Source: Saliniramus fredricksonii (GTDB lineage: Bacteria; Pseudomonadota; Alphaproteobacteria; Rhizobiales; Beijerinckiaceae). Taken from it: a stretch of 64,000 nt of DNA. The first letter of the stretch is position 1, and each line of letters starts with the position of its first letter. The stretch covers positions 1,488,001 through 1,552,000 of the forward strand of contig NZ_FMBM01000002.1 of NCBI RefSeq assembly GCF_900094735.1, written 5' to 3'. The notes beneath the pieces were generated by a model that was not told where the DNA came from, did no database searches, and saw only the letters and a list, made by a program, of their open reading frames with translations. The position numbers and the translations under genes were made by a program. Positions 54,580-63,913 of the stretch are shown here, one piece after another.

Positions 54580-55461
54580 ATGGCCTCGCAAGATCACAAG
54601 AAAGATGTCGACAAGGTCACGGGCGTCTCGACCACCGGCCATGAATGGGACGGTATCAAGGAACTGAACAATCCCTTGCCGCGCTGGTGGCTGTGGGTGT
54701 TCTACGCCTCGATCGCCTTCTCCGTGCTGTACATGTTCGCCTATCCCGCCATTCCGCTGATCAGCTCTTCGACGACGGGTCTGCTCGGCTGGCATTCGCG
54801 CGCAGCCGTGGTCACGGATCTGGAGCAGCTCAACGAGACCCGTGGGACGAATTACGCGGCGATCCGGGAAGCCGAACTCGACGAGATCGTGGCGGATGCG
54901 CAGATGGCGAGCTTCGCCCAGGCCTACGGGGCGGCGGCTTTCGGCGACAACTGCGCCGGCTGTCACGGTGCAGGCGGCGGCGGGGGTCCGGGCTACCCCA
55001 ATCTGCTGGATGACGACTGGCTCTGGGGTGGCGCGCTCGACGACATCCATCAGACTGTGGCCTTCGGCATTCGCTCGACCCATGACGAGACGCGCTTCGG
55101 CGATATGCCCGCCTTCGTGCGTGACGGTATCCTTGATCGCGACGAAGCCTGGGCTGCAACCGATTATGTCCGCGACATGGCTGGTCTGCCTGTCGCCGAC
55201 AACGCCGATCTCGCTTTCGGCGAAGAGGTCTATGTGGCGAATTGCGCGGCCTGCCATGGCGAAGGCGGGGAAGGCATGCGGGCGCTGGGAGCGCCGAATC
55301 TCGTCAACGGGATCTGGCTCTACGGCTCGGATCGCGAAACGATCTATGAGGGCATCGTCAACGGACGCGGCGCCATGATGCCGCATTTCGGCGAACGTCT
55401 CGACGACGTCACCATCAAGTCGCTCACCATCTATGTCCACGCGCTGGGCGGCGGCGAGTAA
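54580..55461 (+). CDS. ccoP: cbb3 oxidase diheme cytochrome c subunit CcoP
   Basis: A 293-residue protein with an N-terminal helical anchor (PRWWLWVFYASIAFSVLYMF) and two cytochrome c domains, heme motifs CAGCH (near 125) and CAACH (near 222). The EWDGIKELNNPLPRWWLW segment is diagnostic. ATG 54580 has GAGGA eight bases upstream; ATG 54565 would overlap ccoQ. The assembly genes ccoGHIS that often follow are not here: after a terminator the next gene is rplY. Confidence 0.95.
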   Translation: MASQDHKKDVDKVTGVSTTGHEWDGIKELNNPLPRWWLWVFYASIAFSVLYMFAYPAIPLISSSTTGLLGWHSRAAVVTDLEQLNETRGTNYAAIREAELDEIVADAQMASFAQAYGAAAFGDNCAGCHGAGGGGGPGYPNLLDDDWLWGGALDDIHQTVAFGIRSTHDETRFGDMPAFVRDGILDRDEAWAATDYVRDMAGLPVADNADLAFGEEVYVANCAACHGEGGEGMRALGAPNLVNGIWLYGSDRETIYEGIVNGRGAMMPHFGERLDDVTIKSLTIYVHALGGGE

Positions 55462-55485
55462 GCGCACGCTTCAGCTTCAATGATG

Positions 55486-55516
55486 AACGCGTCCGGGAGC
55501 GATTCCGGGCGCGTTT
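55486..55516 (+). terminator. Intrinsic terminator after ccoP
   Basis: AACGCGTCCGG (55486-55496) pairs with CCGGGCGCGTT (55505-55515) with a single G-U pair, and T residues follow. Position 25 bases after the ccoP stop ends the ccoNOQP transcript. Confidence 0.7.
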
Positions 55517-55701
55517 CAATATCTGCGGCGCTGCAAGCCACCGATGCATCGGGCGGAACGCTTTAGAGGTTGCCCTCACAGAGTTTGCGCCGTATAAGCG
55601 CCACGCGCTCGTCGACACCCTTGGAGGCGTGAGCGCGGAAAGGCCGGGGCCGCGATGCGGCCCTTTCGTCTTTCATGACATCTTATCGAAGGACCACGAC
55701 C

Positions 55702-56328
55702 ATGAGTGATATGAAGAAGCTCTCGGCTGTGGCGCGCGATCGGGTCGGCAAGGGGGCCGCCCGAGCCATTCGCCGCCAGGGCTATGTTCCCGCCGTCGTC
55801 TACGGCACAGGCCAGCCCCCGAAGGCCATTGCGATCCAGTTCAAGGAAGCCAAGAAGCTGATCTATGATGGCGGCTTCATGACGACGATGTTCGAGATCG
55901 ACATCCAGGGCGACAAGGAGCGCGTGATCCCGCGCGACTACCAGCTCGACCCGGTCAAGGACATGCCGATCCACATCGATTTCTTCCGCGTCGCCAAGGG
56001 GCAGACGGTCACGGTCGAGGTCCCGGTGCACTTCCTCAACCAGGAAACCTGCGTCGGCATCAAGCGCGGCGGCACGCTCAACGTCGTGCGCCACACGGTC
56101 GAGCTCTTCGTTCCCGCCGATGCCATTCCGGATTCGATCGAAGTCGACATCAAGGATCTGGAGATGGGTGACTCGCTCCACATCTCGGCCGTGAAGCTGC
56201 CTGAAGGCTGCTCGCCGACGATTCAGGATCGCGACTTCACGATCGCCACCATCGCCACCCCGGCCGGCTTCAAGGAAGAGGCCGAAGAGGGTGAAACCGG
56301 AGGCGGCGAAGAAGAGGGCAAGGAATAA
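55702..56328 (+). CDS. rplY: Ribosomal protein bL25, CTC form
   Basis: 5S rRNA-binding protein of the large subunit in its long form with a C-terminal domain, 208 residues. The L25 domain ([20 protein letters not shown] to about 100) has [11 protein letters not shown] and [20 protein letters not shown]; the beta domain has [20 protein letters not shown]. The tail after 188 is Glu/Gly-rich. GAAGGA precedes ATG 55702. It begins the conserved rplY-pth-ychF cluster. Confidence 0.93.
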   Translation: MSDMKKLSAVARDRVGKGAARAIRRQGYVPAVVYGTGQPPKAIAIQFKEAKKLIYDGGFMTTMFEIDIQGDKERVIPRDYQLDPVKDMPIHIDFFRVAKGQTVTVEVPVHFLNQETCVGIKRGGTLNVVRHTVELFVPADAIPDSIEVDIKDLEMGDSLHISAVKLPEGCSPTIQDRDFTIATIATPAGFKEEAEEGETGGGEEEGKE

Positions 56329-56414
56329 TCCTCGCACTTTTGAAAAAACTGTTCGGCTGGGGCGCTCCGGTTTCACGACCGGAGCGCTTCTCCGTCAGCG
56401 AGGGAGCGGGGCCA

Positions 56415-57017
56415 ATGCGTCTCCTCGTCGGCCTCGGCAATCCCGGGGCGCGCTATGCGGATAACCGCCACAATATCGGCTTCATGGTGATCGAGGAGAT
56501 CGCCCGGGCTGCGCGTGCGGCACCGTGGCGGCGCAAGTTCCAGGGCGAGATCGCCGAGACCACGCTCGACGGCGAGCGCGTGCTGCTGCTCAAGCCGCAG
56601 ACCTACATGAACGAATCCGGGCGCGCCGTCTCCGAGGCGCAGCGCTTCTACAAGATCGCGCTCGAAGATATCGTCGTGTTCCATGACGAGCTCGACCTTG
56701 CGCCCGCCAAATTGCGGGTGAAGAAGGGCGGCGGCAATGCCGGGCATAACGGGCTGCGCTCGATCACCGCGCAATGCGGCAATGATTACCGCCGCGTGCG
56801 ACTCGGCATCGGCCATCCCGGCGACAAGAAAGCCGTGCATGCCTATGTGCTGAGCGATTTCGCCAAGGCGGAACAGCCCTGGGTGGAAGATCTCGCCCGC
56901 GCCTGCGCCGATCATGCCGGCTTGCTGGCGCGCAGAGAGGACGCCGCCTTCCAGAACAAGGTTCATCTCGCCATGGCCGATCGCGGCTGGGGCGGCAAGG
57001 ATGATAAAAGGGATTGA
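56415..57017 (+). CDS. pth: Peptidyl-tRNA hydrolase
   Basis: Pth recycles tRNA from drop-off peptidyl-tRNA. The 200-residue protein has [20 protein letters not shown] with catalytic His21, [16 protein letters not shown] with Asn at the tRNA-binding loop, [20 protein letters not shown] and [11 protein letters not shown] 56415 follows AGGGAGC. It lies 86 bases after rplY and 54 before ychF. Confidence 0.94.
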   Translation: MRLLVGLGNPGARYADNRHNIGFMVIEEIARAARAAPWRRKFQGEIAETTLDGERVLLLKPQTYMNESGRAVSEAQRFYKIALEDIVVFHDELDLAPAKLRVKKGGGNAGHNGLRSITAQCGNDYRRVRLGIGHPGDKKAVHAYVLSDFAKAEQPWVEDLARACADHAGLLARREDAAFQNKVHLAMADRGWGGKDDKRD

Positions 57018-57071
57018 GGTGAGACGGCGGGCCGGGCCCGATCCGTTTCCCGTCAGATGAGGTGAGACAAG

Positions 57072-58169
57072 ATGGGCTTCCGCATGGGCATTGTCGGGCT
57101 GCCGAATGTCGGCAAATCGACACTCTTCAACGCGCTGACGCAGACGGCTGCCGCACAGGCGGCGAATTACCCGTTCTGCACCATCGAGCCGAATGTCGGT
57201 GATGTGGCGGTGCCCGATGAGCGCCTCGACAAGCTCGCATTGATCGGCAAATCCGCGCAGGTGCTCCCCACCCGCCTGACCTTCGTCGATATTGCCGGCC
57301 TGGTGCGCGGCGCCTCGCGCGGCGAGGGGCTCGGCAACCAGTTCCTCGCCAACATTCGCGAGGTCGATGCCATCGCCCATGTGGTGCGCTGCTTCGAGGA
57401 TGGCGACGTCACCCATGTCGATGGCAAGATCGACCCCATCGCCGATATCGAGACCATCGAGACCGAGCTGATGCTGGCCGATCTCGACAGCCTCGAAAAG
57501 CGCGCCACGGCTTTGGAGAAGAAGGTCAAGGGCGGCGACAAGGAAGGCAAGCTCAGCCTCGATCTGATGAATCGCGCGCTGGTATTGCTGCGCGAAGGCA
57601 AGCCGGCGCGGCTGGTCGAGGTCGCTGATGATGAGGAAAAGGCCTTCCGCATGCTCGGCCTGCTCAGCGCCAAGCCGGTGCTCTATGTGTGCAATGTCGA
57701 GGAAGAATCGGCTGATCAGGGCAATGCCTTCTCGCAGCAGGTGATGGAGCGCGCTGAGGCCGAGGGCGCGCAGGCCGTTGTCGTGTCCGCCAAGATCGAA
57801 AGCGAGATCGCGGTGATGCCGGAAGAGGAGCGGCGCGACTACCTCGAAGCTGTCGGCCTCTCGGAACCCGGCCTCAACCGCGTGATCCGCGCCGGTTACA
57901 GGCTGCTCGGCCTCGTCACCTATTTCACCGTCGGCCCCAAGGAAGCCCGCGCCTGGACCATCACCGCCGGCACCCGTGCGCCGCAGGCGGCAGGCGTGAT
58001 CCATACCGATTTCGAGAAGGGCTTCATCCGCGCCGAGACCATCGCCTATGACGATTACGTGGCACTCAACGGCGAGAGCGGCGCACGTGAGGCGGGCAAG
58101 CTGCGGCTGGAAGGCAAGGAATACGTCGTCAAGGACGGCGACGTGCTGCATTTCCGCTTCAATCTCTGA
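57072..58169 (+). CDS. ychF: Ribosome-associated Obg-family ATPase YchF
   Basis: A universally conserved GTPase-fold protein that prefers ATP, 365 residues. P-loop [14 protein letters not shown] (around 8-21), switch region [33 protein letters not shown] (Walker B), the altered base-specificity motif NVEEE (in place of NKxD), and a C-terminal TGS domain with [20 protein letters not shown]. It binds ribosomes and regulates translation under stress. No operon partner beyond pth. Confidence 0.94.
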   Translation: MGFRMGIVGLPNVGKSTLFNALTQTAAAQAANYPFCTIEPNVGDVAVPDERLDKLALIGKSAQVLPTRLTFVDIAGLVRGASRGEGLGNQFLANIREVDAIAHVVRCFEDGDVTHVDGKIDPIADIETIETELMLADLDSLEKRATALEKKVKGGDKEGKLSLDLMNRALVLLREGKPARLVEVADDEEKAFRMLGLLSAKPVLYVCNVEEESADQGNAFSQQVMERAEAEGAQAVVVSAKIESEIAVMPEEERRDYLEAVGLSEPGLNRVIRAGYRLLGLVTYFTVGPKEARAWTITAGTRAPQAAGVIHTDFEKGFIRAETIAYDDYVALNGESGAREAGKLRLEGKEYVVKDGDVLHFRFNL

Positions 58170-58279
58170 TCGGATTGCCCCAATCACGCAGCATGCGTCG
58201 GCGCATTGCGGCACAAGGAATTGCCGCCCTGCCCTTGCGTCGGATGATGCAAGGGCTTAACTGTAATGAAACAGACATA

Positions 58280-58366
58280 ATCTCCATGGGGTGCCCCGGT
58301 CGGGGGCTGAGAGGCGCGGTGCGTCAACCCATCGAACCTGATCCGGGTCATGCCGGCGGAGGGATG
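58280..58366 (+). promoter_or_regulatory. TPP riboswitch (THI element) of the thiM operon
   Basis: The conserved blocks appear in order: ATGGGGTGCC (58286-58295), GGGGGCTGAGAGGC, then GAACCTGATCCGGGTCATGC and GGCGGAGGGA just before the thiM ATG. The CUGAGAG and CCUGAUC-type cores of the TPP aptamer are intact. The thiM ribosome-binding site (GGAGGGA) is in the 3' strand of the aptamer, so TPP binding would probably block translation. Confidence 0.93.
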
Positions 58367-58370
58367 AGAG

Positions 58371-59210
58371 ATGGCCGATACGACCTTCTCGAAGACATTT
58401 GAACGCGAATCTGAAACCTGCCTCCCCCGGCGTGATGATGGAGTCGCGGATGCCGCCGGCCTCGCCCCGGCATGCGCCGCGCTGCTGGCGCGCATCACCG
58501 CGCAACCCACCCGCATCCACGCCATTACCAATGCTGCCGCCCAGGTCTTCACCGCGAACCTGCTGCTCGCCGCCGGCGCGATCCCCTCGCTGACCCATGC
58601 GCGCGACGAGGTCGAGGCCTTCACGCAGCGCGCGGATGCGCTTCTCGTCAATCTCGGCACCCTCGATGAAGAGCGCAAGATCGCCATCCCCCGTGCCATG
58701 GCGGCGGCGCACGAGGCCGGGCGTCCGGTGGTGCTCGATCCCGTCTTCGTCGATCGCTCCCCGCCCCGCCTCGCCTTCGCATGCGAACTTCTCGCCGCGC
58801 AACCCGCGATCCTGCGCTGCAACGCTGCCGAATTCGAGGCGCTGACGGGCGCGTCGGCAAATCCTGATACGCTGCGCGGCGAAGCCTCCCGGCGCGGCTG
58901 CGTGATCGCGCTGACGGGCGCCGTCGATTTCGTCACGGATGGCGAGCGGTTCTTCGAGATCCGTAACGGCCACCCGCTGATGGCGCGCATCACCGCCATG
59001 GGCTGCGCCGGCACCGCCCTGATCGCGGCCTTTGCGAGCCGCGAGGCGGATACGCTCATCGCCGCATCCTCGGCCCTGCTTGCGCTCGGCATTGCCGGCG
59101 AGATCGCAGGCAGCCGCGCTGCGGGGCCGGGCAGCTTCCAGCCCGCCTTCCTCGATGCGCTCTATGCGCTCGATGGCGCCACCATTGCACAATCAGCGAG
59201 AACGGCATGA
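58371..59210 (+). CDS. thiM: Hydroxyethylthiazole kinase
   Basis: Salvage enzyme that phosphorylates 4-methyl-5-(2-hydroxyethyl)thiazole, 279 residues, ribokinase-like. HAITNAAAQVFTANLLLAAG is the substrate block, ADALLVNLGTLDEERKIAIP the trimer region, and the catalytic Cys/anion hole is in ITAMGCAGTALIAAFAS (GCxGT-type). The first 30 residues precede the fold and may be excess. The stop overlaps the thiE start (ATGA). It is under the TPP riboswitch. No thiC, thiG or thiO is adjacent, so this is salvage. Confidence 0.92.
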   Translation: MADTTFSKTFERESETCLPRRDDGVADAAGLAPACAALLARITAQPTRIHAITNAAAQVFTANLLLAAGAIPSLTHARDEVEAFTQRADALLVNLGTLDEERKIAIPRAMAAAHEAGRPVVLDPVFVDRSPPRLAFACELLAAQPAILRCNAAEFEALTGASANPDTLRGEASRRGCVIALTGAVDFVTDGERFFEIRNGHPLMARITAMGCAGTALIAAFASREADTLIAASSALLALGIAGEIAGSRAAGPGSFQPAFLDALYALDGATIAQSARTA

Positions 59211-59869
59211 ACCCGGTCGATATCAGGCTCTACGGCATTCTCGGACCGCAGGATACGCGCGAGCGCGCCATCGCCGCCTGCGCCCGCGCCGCCGCCGAGG
59301 GCGGCACCACCATCATTCAACTGCGCGACAAGCACGCTGATGCGCGCCTGCTCGTCGAGCAAGCCCGGGCGCTGAAGGCCGCGCTCGCGGGGACCGGCGT
59401 CAGCCTCGTCGTGAACGACCGCGTCGACATCGCGCTCGCCGCCGATCTCGATGGCGTCCATCTCGGCCAGAGCGACATGGATCCGGTGGATGCCCGCCGG
59501 CTGCTGGGGCCGTCGAAGATCATCGGGATTACCCTCAAGACCGAGGCCCATGCGCGCGCGCTCACAGACCAGCCCGTCGATTATGCCTGCATCGGCGGTG
59601 TCTTCGCCACAACCAGCAAGGACAATCCCGAAACGCCGGTGGGGCTCTCCGGATTCGCACAGGTCGCCGCGATCGCACGCGAAACGCGCCCCGGCATGCC
59701 GGTCGGCGCGATTGCCGGGATCAATCTGGCCAATCTGCGCAGCGTGATCGGCGCCGGCGCGGACGGGGTTGCCGTCATCTCGGCGCTGTTTGCGCAGGAA
59801 GATGTCGCCGGCGCCGCGCACGGGTTGCGCCAGGCCATCGACGCGGCCCTGGCGGAGCGCGGGGCGTGA
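59207..59869 (+). CDS. thiE: Thiamine-phosphate synthase
   Basis: Joins HMP-PP and thiazole phosphate to thiamine phosphate, 220 residues, TIM barrel. The pyrophosphate site is in TTIIQLRDKHADARLLVEQA, and VNDRVDIALAADLDGVHLGQ SDMD is the Mg/PP region; GVFATTSKDNPETPVGLSGF and AIAGINLANLRSVIGAGADG close the active site. It overlaps thiM. Confidence 0.93.
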   Translation: MNPVDIRLYGILGPQDTRERAIAACARAAAEGGTTIIQLRDKHADARLLVEQARALKAALAGTGVSLVVNDRVDIALAADLDGVHLGQSDMDPVDARRLLGPSKIIGITLKTEAHARALTDQPVDYACIGGVFATTSKDNPETPVGLSGFAQVAAIARETRPGMPVGAIAGINLANLRSVIGAGADGVAVISALFAQEDVAGAAHGLRQAIDAALAERGA

Positions 59870-59906
59870 ACCGGGCTATCGGGTTTCGAAGCATGAGGAG
59901 ACGAGC

Positions 59907-60704
59907 ATGACCGCCATTGCAGTGACCATCGCAGGCTCCGATTCCGGCGGTGGCGCGGGTATCCAGGCCGATCTGAAGACGTTTTCCGCCCTCAAGGTCT
60001 ACGGCGCCAGCGTGATCACGGCGCTCACCGCGCAAAACACGCAGGGCGTCCAGGCTATCCACGACGTGCCGGCTGATTTCATCGCGGCGCAGATGGACAG
60101 CGTCTTTTCCGATCTGAAGGTCGACGCCGTGAAGATCGGCATGCTCTCGCAGGTCGGCGTGATCGAGACCGTCGCCGCAGGCATCGAACGCCACGGCATC
60201 TCGCGCGTCGTGCTCGACCCGGTCATGGTGGCGGCTTCCGGCGATCGCCTGCTCAGCGAGGATGCGATCGCGGCCTTGCGCACCGTGCTCCTCCCCCACG
60301 CCGCCATCGTCACCCCCAACCTGCCCGAAGCCGCAGCTATCCTCGGTGAGGATGTGGCACAGGACGAGGAGGCCATGCGCGATCAGGGCAGGCGCATCCT
60401 CGCCATGGGCCCCTCTGCCGTGCTGATCAAGGGCGGGCACGGTTCGGGCGCCGAGAGCACTGATCTCCTGATCGAATCGACCAACATCCACCGCTTTGCC
60501 GCCCCGCGCATCGCGACGAAGAACACCCACGGCACCGGCTGCACGCTTTCCTCGGCCATCGCCGCGAAACTGGCACAGGGCACCACGCTGCACCCCGCCG
60601 TCGAGGCGGCCAAGGCCTATATCAGCGCCGCGATCGCGGCGGGCCGCGACCTCGATATCGGACACGGGCATGGCCCCGTCCACCATTTCCACAGCTATTG
60701 GTGA
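59907..60704 (+). CDS. thiD: Hydroxymethylpyrimidine (phosphate) kinase
   Basis: Phosphorylates HMP to HMP-P and HMP-PP, 265 residues, ribokinase fold. [20 protein letters not shown] gives the substrate site, [15 protein letters not shown] the lid, [17 protein letters not shown] and [11 protein letters not shown] the nucleotide region, with [20 protein letters not shown] the GTGC anion hole. GAGGAG precedes ATG 59907. The following TRAP binding protein starts four bases after its stop. Confidence 0.93.
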   Translation: MTAIAVTIAGSDSGGGAGIQADLKTFSALKVYGASVITALTAQNTQGVQAIHDVPADFIAAQMDSVFSDLKVDAVKIGMLSQVGVIETVAAGIERHGISRVVLDPVMVAASGDRLLSEDAIAALRTVLLPHAAIVTPNLPEAAAILGEDVAQDEEAMRDQGRRILAMGPSAVLIKGGHGSGAESTDLLIESTNIHRFAAPRIATKNTHGTGCTLSSAIAAKLAQGTTLHPAVEAAKAYISAAIAAGRDLDIGHGHGPVHHFHSYW

Positions 60705-60708
60705 CATC

Positions 60709-61788
60709 ATGATCAACCGCCGCAACGCGCTCGGTCTGACCGTCGGCGGCCTCGCCGCGAGCGCGGCTATCGCCTCCCCCGCCATCGCACGCGAGAACGG
60801 GCTGCGCTTTCGCATGGTGACATCCTGGCCGCGCGGGCGTGCCGGGCCGGGTGTCTCCGCGCAGCGGGTGGCCGAGCGGATCAACCGCATGGCGGAAGGA
60901 CGGCTGCATGTCGAACTCTTCGCCGCCGGCGAGATCGTCTCGGCCTTCGGCGTGCTCGATGCCGTGTCGGAAGGCACCGTCGAAATGGGCCATTCGGCCG
61001 CGATCTACTGGCAGGGCAAGATGCCCGCCGCGAGCTTCTTCACCACGGTGCCCTTCGGCCTCGGCCCGATCGAGCATCAGGCCTGGATCGCCCTGCGCGG
61101 CGGCCAGGAACTCTGGGACGAACTCTACCGGCCCTATGGCGTGCGCGCCTTCATGGCGGGTAATCCGGGACCGAATATGGGCGGCTTCTTCCGTGAACGC
61201 ATCGCGAGCCTCGCGGATCTGCGCGGACGGCGCATCCGCATCGTCGGGCTGGGCGCGCAGATCTTCGAGAAGCTCGGCGCCACGCCGGTGAACCTGCCCG
61301 CTGGCGAGATGGTCACTGCGCTCGATCGCGGGGCGATCGACGGTGTCGAATTCCTCGCTCCGGCGAGCGATTACGATACCGGGCTGCACCAGCACGCGCC
61401 GTATTATTACGCGCCCGGTTTCAACAAGCCGAACGGACCGAGCGAATTGCTGATCTCGGATGCGGCCTGGCAGCAATTGCCGGACGATCTGCGCGCCATC
61501 GTCGCGGAGGGGGCACGCGCCGAGCATGCGCTGGCGCTGGCCGATGCGCATCAGGACAATGCCCGCGCCCTCGATGCGATGCTCACCACCGGCAATGTCT
61601 CGATCGAGGCCTTTCCCGGCGATCTGATCAGCGCGGCGCGGGAAGCGGCAGGCGAGATCATCGACGAGATCGCGGCCACCTCGCAGCTTGCCGAGCGCAT
61701 TGTCGCCTCCTATCGCGAGGCGCAGGGCACGCTGCGCAACTGGACTGCGCTGTCATCGGATATGGCGCGATCGCTTGTGAGATCATAG
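60709..61788 (+). CDS. TRAP-type solute-binding protein in the thiamine operon
   Basis: A 359-residue DctP/TakP-class receptor. NRRNALGLTVGGLAASAAIA is a twin-arginine-like leader ending at IARENG. The binding core shows MVTSWPRGRAGPGVSAQRVA, FAAGEIVSAFGVLDAVSEGT, HSAAIYWQGKMPAASFFTTV, and GRRIRIVGLGAQIFEKLGAT with the substrate-carboxylate Arg. It resembles 2-oxoacid receptors such as TakP. The start is four bases after thiD, coupled by GGTGA, so it is transcribed under the TPP riboswitch. No DctQ or DctM gene is adjacent. Its ligand is unknown; a thiamine precursor or a 2-oxo acid are both possible. Confidence 0.82.
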   Translation: MINRRNALGLTVGGLAASAAIASPAIARENGLRFRMVTSWPRGRAGPGVSAQRVAERINRMAEGRLHVELFAAGEIVSAFGVLDAVSEGTVEMGHSAAIYWQGKMPAASFFTTVPFGLGPIEHQAWIALRGGQELWDELYRPYGVRAFMAGNPGPNMGGFFRERIASLADLRGRRIRIVGLGAQIFEKLGATPVNLPAGEMVTALDRGAIDGVEFLAPASDYDTGLHQHAPYYYAPGFNKPNGPSELLISDAAWQQLPDDLRAIVAEGARAEHALALADAHQDNARALDAMLTTGNVSIEAFPGDLISAAREAAGEIIDEIAATSQLAERIVASYREAQGTLRNWTALSSDMARSLVRS

Positions 61789-61797
61789 ACTGCCACG

Positions 61798-62205
61798 ATG
61801 GGACCTTCATTTTCCTCACTCGGCTTCATGGGCATGTTCGGGCGCTCGCACGATCTGAAGCAGCTCGACGCCGCTTTGCGCGCTGTCGACCTGCACCCCA
61901 ATGTCGTTCCGGAAGCGATCAAGCTCACGATCGTGAACCTGCTCAAGGACCATGCCATCGGCAGGCACCCGGCGCCCCAGGCCTATCCGCCGGCGGCGGA
62001 AATCGTGGCCTATTGCATGCTCGGCCCGGCTGCACTGGCCGCGAGCAACCCGCCCGACCTGCTCGACCGGATAGAGGCCCGGATCGAGCGGGCGCTTGAG
62101 GATGGCGACAGCCTCGATGCGCAGCTGGTGCTGCTTACCCTGCATGCGAAGGTCTGCCAGCCTGACGTGATCGCGCGTTACGGGCTGGAAAGCGATGGTG
62201 CTTGA
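61798..62205 (+). CDS. Conserved hypothetical protein between the TRAP receptor and coaD
   Basis: A 135-residue protein with no signal or membrane segment. It begins [20 protein letters not shown] and is mainly helical ([20 protein letters not shown]). A compact domain with the pattern [20 protein letters not shown] is recognisable as conserved in alphaproteobacteria, but the function is not known. It starts nine bases after the TRAP receptor gene and is 32 bases before coaD, so it belongs to the same run. Confidence 0.7.
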   Translation: MGPSFSSLGFMGMFGRSHDLKQLDAALRAVDLHPNVVPEAIKLTIVNLLKDHAIGRHPAPQAYPPAAEIVAYCMLGPAALAASNPPDLLDRIEARIERALEDGDSLDAQLVLLTLHAKVCQPDVIARYGLESDGA

Positions 62206-62237
62206 AGCGTGCCGTCGGACGGGCTAAGCCTTGCGCC

Positions 62238-62771
62238 ATGACGCAGCAAACCAGTCAGCAGCCACGCCTGCGCACCGCCCTCTATACCGGCTCCTTCGAT
62301 CCGGTCACGAATGGCCATCTCGACGTGATCGCCCAGGGCGCACGCCTGTGCGACCGGATCGTGCTCGCGATCGGCGTGCATCCGGGCAAGACGCCGCTGT
62401 TTTCCCCCGCCGAGAAGGAAGCGATGCTGCGCGAAGCCTGTGCCGGTATCGCGCAGGCGGAGAATGTCGCCATCGACGTCATCACCTTCGACGATCTCGC
62501 CGTCGATGCCGCCCGTCGCGCCGGCGCAGGCGTGATCCTTCGCGGTCTGCGCGACGGTTCGGATCTCGATTACGAGATGCAGATGGCCGGCATGAACGCC
62601 ACCATGGCGCCGCAGGTGCAGACCGTGTTCCTGCCCGCCTCCCCTTCCGTGCGCCACATCACCGCCACGCTGGTGCGCCAGATCGCGAAGATGGGCGGCG
62701 ACGTTTCCGCCTTTGCACCGCCCGTCGTGGTCGCGCGCCTGACCGAGAAGCTCGGTAACGGTGCGGCCTGA
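62238..62771 (+). CDS. coaD: Phosphopantetheine adenylyltransferase
   Basis: CoaD adenylates 4'-phosphopantetheine in coenzyme A synthesis, 177 residues. The nucleotidyltransferase motif is [20 protein letters not shown] (the HxGH equivalent here is NGH), with [19 protein letters not shown] and [20 protein letters not shown] for ATP/substrate contacts. ATG 62238 gives the standard N terminus. It is the sixth gene of the run that starts at thiM. Confidence 0.93.
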   Translation: MTQQTSQQPRLRTALYTGSFDPVTNGHLDVIAQGARLCDRIVLAIGVHPGKTPLFSPAEKEAMLREACAGIAQAENVAIDVITFDDLAVDAARRAGAGVILRGLRDGSDLDYEMQMAGMNATMAPQVQTVFLPASPSVRHITATLVRQIAKMGGDVSAFAPPVVVARLTEKLGNGAA

Positions 62772-62811
62772 TCCGGCGTCCCGAACATCAGCCCAACGGA
62801 GCTTGCCCGCG

Positions 62812-63357
62812 ATGAAATCTCTCGCCCTCGCCGCCGCCCTGTTCGCCGCAGCCCTGCTGCCCGCACAGGCGCAGACCGCCGATGACCCGGCGAACACGCT
62901 CGTCATGGAAACGCCGCATGGCGAGGTGGTCATCGCGCTGCGGCCCGATATCGCGCCCGCCCATGCCGAGCGCCTCGTTACCCTCACCCGTGAGGGATTC
63001 TATGACGACGTACCCTTCCACCGGGTGATCCCCGGCTTCATGGCCCAGACCGGCGATCCGACCGGGACCGGGATGGGTGGCTCCGAATTGCCGGATCTGC
63101 AGGCCGAATTCTCCTCGGAGCCCTTCACGCGGGGCAGCGTCGGCATGGCGCGCGCGCAAAATCCGAATTCCGCCAACAGCCAGTTCTTCATCGTCTATGA
63201 CCGCGCGAACTGGCTGGACAACGAATATACCCTGATCGGCGAAGTGGTCAGCGGCATGGAGGCGATCGACCAGATCGCGCCGGGTGCGGGCCAGAGCGGC
63301 ATGGTGGAGAATCCCGACCGGATCGAAAGCATGCGCGTTCTCGCCGACACCCAGTAA
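62812..63357 (+). CDS. Periplasmic cyclophilin-type peptidyl-prolyl isomerase
   Basis: A 181-residue cyclophilin with a signal peptide (LALAAALFAAALLPAQAQ, cleaved near residue 20). The cyclophilin core has VPFHRVIPGFMAQTGDPTGT (active-site Arg, Phe), GSVGMARAQNPNSANSQFFI and the substrate-cleft NSQFFI. It catalyses cis-trans isomerisation of prolyl bonds in exported proteins. It is 40 bases after coaD and 34 bases before a cytoplasmic paralogue, pointing to a tandem duplication. Confidence 0.9.
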   Translation: MKSLALAAALFAAALLPAQAQTADDPANTLVMETPHGEVVIALRPDIAPAHAERLVTLTREGFYDDVPFHRVIPGFMAQTGDPTGTGMGGSELPDLQAEFSSEPFTRGSVGMARAQNPNSANSQFFIVYDRANWLDNEYTLIGEVVSGMEAIDQIAPGAGQSGMVENPDRIESMRVLADTQ

Positions 63358-63391
63358 AAACCAACCTCGAATCGAGACAAAGGACGACATC

Positions 63392-63859
63392 ATGGCCGAT
63401 GCCGAGAACACCATCATCATGGAAACCACCAAGGGCCGCGTGGTCATCACACTGCGCCCGGATCTGGCCCCCGGCCATGTCGAACGCATCAAGACGCTGA
63501 CCCGTCAGGGCTTCTATGACGGCGTACCGTTCCACCGCGTGATCGACGGTTTCATGGCCCAGACAGGCGACCCCACCGGCACCGGCATGGGCGGCTCGGA
63601 TCTGCCGGATCTGCGCGCCGAGTTCAGCGCCGAGCCGCATGTGCGCGGTATCTGCTCGATGGCCCGCACCCAGGCGCCGCATTCCGCCAACAGCCAGTTC
63701 TTCATCTGCTTCGGCGATACCCGCTTCCTCGACAACCAGTACACGGTCTGGGGTCAGGTCAGCGAAGGCATGGAGAATGTCGACCAGATCAAGCGCGGCG
63801 AGCCGGTTCAGGATCCCGACAAGATCGTCTCCATGAAGGTCGCCGCCGACGCGGCCTGA
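63392..63859 (+). CDS. Cytoplasmic cyclophilin-type peptidyl-prolyl isomerase
   Basis: A 155-residue cyclophilin lacking a signal peptide. It has VPFHRVIDGFMAQTGDPTGT and MARTQAPHSANSQFFICFGD, and ends VSMKVAADAA. It is about 60 percent like its periplasmic neighbour in the core by eye. AAAGGACGACATC precedes the ATG. Together the pair covers both compartments. Confidence 0.92.
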   Translation: MADAENTIIMETTKGRVVITLRPDLAPGHVERIKTLTRQGFYDGVPFHRVIDGFMAQTGDPTGTGMGGSDLPDLRAEFSAEPHVRGICSMARTQAPHSANSQFFICFGDTRFLDNQYTVWGQVSEGMENVDQIKRGEPVQDPDKIVSMKVAADAA

Positions 63860-63913
63860 TCAGATCCAGCGCGGCGGCGGGGCTCTCCTCGCCGCCGGTG
63901 GCACAGCCTCACG

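Noticed and set aside
56373-58214. A 613-codon open frame on the minus strand
   Set aside because: Fully antisense to pth and ychF, both of which have complete family signatures; low-complexity composition.
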